From an uncultured Clostridium sp. (GTDB lineage: Bacteria > Bacillota > Clostridia > Peptostreptococcales > Peptostreptococcaceae), in NCBI GenBank assembly GCA_900550335.1, contig URRU01000002.1, positions 1 through 27,857 of the forward strand: DNA of 27,857 nucleotides. The letters run 5' to 3'. A program made the position numbers and the translations under genes. Positions within the stretch are counted from its first letter, which is position 1, and the number at the start of each line of letters is the position of its first letter. Below the pieces are notes generated by a model, which was not told the DNA's origin, ran no database searches, and saw only the letters and a list, made by a program, of their open reading frames with translations. Shown here one piece after another: positions 25,891 to 27,857 of this stretch.

Positions 25891-26187
25891 TTAATGATAA
25901 TCCACTATCTCTTTTATGCTTGCTATTTGAATTTCATCACCTTTCTTCTCAAAAATAAGTCTATATGGATGAACTAAATCAAGAGCATATTCATTCTTTC
26001 TATTTCCTTTTAATTTATGGCATCTTCCTATTCTATACATAATCATCATTTCAACTGTATCAATTGATTTTAATTCTTTTATTCTTTGGTGTATTGTGAT
26101 TGCCATTTTATTTCCATGCTTTTTTATCGCATAATCAAAATTTGTACAAATTTTCTCTATTCCCTTATTCTTATATTCTACTTTCAA
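25891..26187 (-). CDS. higB: HigB-type RelE/ParE superfamily toxin
   Basis: A 98-residue small basic protein of the RelE superfamily. HigB toxins cut mRNA on the ribosome. The conserved run RCHKLKGNRKNEYALDLVHPYRLIF, containing the basic residues and the LxHPYRLxF core, and the final IKEIVDYH are typical of this branch, often labelled a plasmid maintenance killer protein. The start is TTG at 26187 with AGGTGA seven bases upstream. It is followed by higA and preceded by a palindromic operator, so the module is complete. Confidence 0.85.
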   Translation of the reverse strand: MKVEYKNKGIEKICTNFDYAIKKHGNKMAITIHQRIKELKSIDTVEMMIMYRIGRCHKLKGNRKNEYALDLVHPYRLIFEKKGDEIQIASIKEIVDYH

Positions 26188-26242
26188 TACATCACCTCAT
26201 TTTGACTTTATTGATGTATTTTATATAGTTATTTTCAAGTCA

Positions 26243-26279
26243 ATAATATCATAGCTTTAATTAACCTACAAGGTTAATT
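26243..26279 (-). promoter_or_regulatory. Promoter and palindromic operator of higBA
   Basis: A 21-base palindrome AATTAACC-TACAA-GGTTAATT (26259-26279) overlaps a -35 TTGTAG (26266-26271); TATTAT (26243-26248) is the -10 at a 17-base distance, all on the minus strand. This placement fits autorepression by the HTH of HigA. From 26280 to 26391 there are only AT-rich runs, including two copies of AATAATATTATT. Confidence 0.6.
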
Positions 26280-26391
26280 TTGTAATATTTGACAACTATA
26301 AATTACATCTTCAATAATATTATTTCTAAATATCTCTAGCATTATTCAAAATAATATTATTAAAGAATCTTTAATTATATATTTTTTGCAT

Positions 26392-26424
26392 AAAAAAGAG
26401 GTACCTCTTAGTTTGAGGTACCTC
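26392..26424 (-). terminator. Terminator of pepT
   Basis: Two copies of GAGGTACCTC (26398-26407, 26415-26424), each itself a palindrome, pair as a 10-bp stem, followed by six T on the minus strand, 17 bases after the pepT stop. Confidence 0.88.
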
Positions 26425-26440
26425 GTTATTATTTATTTAA

Positions 26441-27664
26441 TTATCTAGTAGCAAATTTTTCAGCTATTTTAACAACTAACTGAGAAGCTTTTACCATTGA
26501 ACTAACTACTAATAATTCGTTTTTACTGTGGAAGTTTAATCCACCACCGAATAAGTTAGGGCATGGTAATCCCATTTTAGATAATTTAGATCCATCAGTA
26601 CCACCTCTTATAGGTATAACTACTGGTTCTACATCTAATTCTTTCATAGCTTCTGTAGCTATGTCAACTATATGCATAACTGGTTCTATTTCATCTCTCA
26701 TGTTATAGTACTGGTCATGTATTTCTACTGATACTCTACCATTGTATTTTTCAGTTATTTCAGCTATTTTAGCTGCGAAGAATTCTTTTCTTGCTTCGAA
26801 TTTAGCTTTGTCATGGTCTCTTATTAAGTATATCATTTTAGCTCCATCAACATTTCCGCTTAATTCATTTAAGTGATAGAATCCTTCATATCCTTCAGTA
26901 GTTTCTGGTCTTTCATCTTCTGGGAATAATTCCATAACTTTTCCTGCTATGTATAAAGCATTAACCATTTTGTTTTTAGCTGATCCTGGATGAACGTTTT
27001 TACCTTTTATAGATACAGTTGCTAAAGCTGCACTGAATGTTTCGAAGTTTAATTCACCTTCTGCTCCACCATCTAATGTGTAAGCGTATTTAGCACCGAA
27101 TTTTTCAACGTCGAATTTATCTGCACCAGTTCCTATTTCTTCGTCTGGAGTGAATCCAACTTTTATTTCACCGTGTTTTATTTCTGGATGGTTTACTAAG
27201 TATTCCATAGCTGTCATTATTGCTGCTATACCAGCTTTGTCATCCCCACCTAGTAATGTAGTACCATCAGTAACTATTATTTCTTCTCCTACAAATCTTT
27301 TTAATTCTGGAGTGTCTTCTACAGTAGTAACTACTCCTAGTTCTTCATTTAGAACTATATCATTTCCATCGTAGTTTTCTATTATTCTAGGGTTTACGTT
27401 TGTTCCTGAAACGTCTTCATTAGTATCCATATGAGCTATAAATCCTATTGTGTCAACACCTTCAGTATTTGCTGGTAATGTTGCCATTAGGTAGCAATGT
27501 TCGTCTAAAGAAACATCCTGTAATCCTATTTCTTTTAATTCTGCTTCTAATACTCTAGCTAAATCGAACTGTTTTTCAGTTGATGGACAAGTAGTACTTG
27601 ATGAGTCTGAAGTAGTATCGATTTTAACGTATCTTAATAATCTTTCTAAAACTTTTTCTTTCAT
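26441..27664 (-). CDS. pepT: Peptidase T (tripeptide aminopeptidase)
   Basis: A 407-residue cytoplasmic M20 zinc tripeptidase, which releases the N-terminal residue from tripeptides. Metal-binding residues are visible: His78 and Asp80 in IAHMDTNED, Asp141 in LLGGDDKAGIA, the catalytic Glu175 and ligand Glu176 in FTPDEEIGTGAD, Asp198 in YTLDGGAEG, and His in NFHSKNELL near the C-terminus. RGGTDGSKLS is also typical. I moved the start from 27769 to the ATG at 27664 (MKEKVLERLL), which has GGAAGG and gives the family's usual length. Monocistronic; complements the M29 aminopeptidase in peptide use. Confidence 0.95.
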   Translation of the reverse strand: MKEKVLERLLRYVKIDTTSDSSSTTCPSTEKQFDLARVLEAELKEIGLQDVSLDEHCYLMATLPANTEGVDTIGFIAHMDTNEDVSGTNVNPRIIENYDGNDIVLNEELGVVTTVEDTPELKRFVGEEIIVTDGTTLLGGDDKAGIAAIMTAMEYLVNHPEIKHGEIKVGFTPDEEIGTGADKFDVEKFGAKYAYTLDGGAEGELNFETFSAALATVSIKGKNVHPGSAKNKMVNALYIAGKVMELFPEDERPETTEGYEGFYHLNELSGNVDGAKMIYLIRDHDKAKFEARKEFFAAKIAEITEKYNGRVSVEIHDQYYNMRDEIEPVMHIVDIATEAMKELDVEPVVIPIRGGTDGSKLSKMGLPCPNLFGGGLNFHSKNELLVVSSMVKASQLVVKIAEKFATR

Positions 27665-27698
27665 AATTTTACACCTTCCGTTAAAAAAATATAAATTT

Positions 27699-27765
27699 AA
27701 GGTTCGCAGATTGTCTGTAGAAAACCTTTCTCCTTTAGTATAACAATAAATTCTTAGAAACTCAA
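27699..27765 (-). promoter_or_regulatory. pepT promoter and 5' leader hairpin
   Basis: TTGAGT (27760-27765), 17-base spacer, TATACT (27737-27742) on the minus strand. The RNA would begin near 27730 and fold at once into a hairpin: AAGGTT (27728-27723) with AACCTT (27704-27699) and an inner CAGA/TCTG. The ribosome site is 20-30 bases further on and stays free. Positions 27766-27857 are AT-rich with no gene seen. Confidence 0.6.
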
Positions 27766-27857
27766 ACAAAAAAGCTATTTTTTCCGAAAATTTTTATTAT
27801 TTTTTTAAGTTTATCATATTGATTTATTTTTATTATATAAATTTATATTTTATATAC

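Noticed and set aside
26313..26361. Two copies of AATAATATTATT as operator sites
   Set aside because: Low-complexity AT sequence in an AT-rich region; it would arise by chance.
1..27857. CRISPR array, insertion sequence, prophage or tRNA
   Set aside because: No spaced direct repeats, transposase or integrase motifs, or cloverleaf sequences were found on either strand.

Overview
The window is AT-rich chromosomal DNA from a low-GC, Gram-positive anaerobe of the Clostridia. A Peptostreptococcaceae-like organism (Peptostreptococcus, or a relative of Clostridioides) is my best guess. The reasons are strong GGAGG ribosome sites with many TTG starts, an S-box-type riboswitch and a PyrR attenuator, a methionine synthase split into two proteins, and LytTR/GHKL signalling genes. 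I see no phage, insertion sequence, tRNA or CRISPR array. The assignment is inference, since no marker gene was compared.

Layout. 1-361: promoter and leader of a ribosomal RNA operon that must lie just left of the window, reading leftwards. 362-4093 (all minus): GNAT acetyltransferase, SEC-C protein, UPF0489 protein, RluA-type pseudouridine synthase and an RlmI-like methyltransferase; the last three look like one operon. 4451-9735 (minus): pyrF-carA-carB behind a consensus promoter and a PyrR-type attenuator; CarA has lost its whole glutaminase triad. 9876-10754: nitroreductase-like protein. 10932-12161 (plus): M29 aminopeptidase. 12162-12789: a gene-free stretch with two long structured hairpins on either side of a cluster of DnaA-box-like 9-mers, then an ordinary bidirectional terminator. 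12790-16574 (minus): luxS - MetH activation protein - metH, led by a compact S-box-like riboswitch with terminator and antiterminator. 16746-18088 (plus): aroK-ttcA, ending in a third long hairpin. 18308-19074: lipoprotein. 19208-24128 (minus): LytTR response regulator, GHKL sensor kinase and an FtsX-type permease with no ATPase beside it. 24314-24706: small membrane protein. 24823-26279: HigB toxin and HigA antitoxin fused to an ImmA/IrrE peptidase. 26441-27765: peptidase T with promoter.

How the genes fit together. LuxS makes homocysteine, which MetH methylates to methionine; the riboswitch in front of both gives feedback by the cycle's own metabolites. CarAB and PyrF feed pyrimidine synthesis under PyrR-type attenuation; the dead glutaminase suggests carbamoyl phosphate is made from free ammonia, which suits an amino-acid fermenter. 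The aminopeptidase and peptidase T fit the same lifestyle.

The most novel signal is a family of three long hairpins (12192-12269, 12447-12569, 18091-18203). Their stems are unrelated in sequence, yet all carry the same core: an SC/GS pair, a symmetric UC/UC internal loop, a CA/UG pair, and an extra base on the 3' strand 7-8 base pairs below. I know no named family that matches it.
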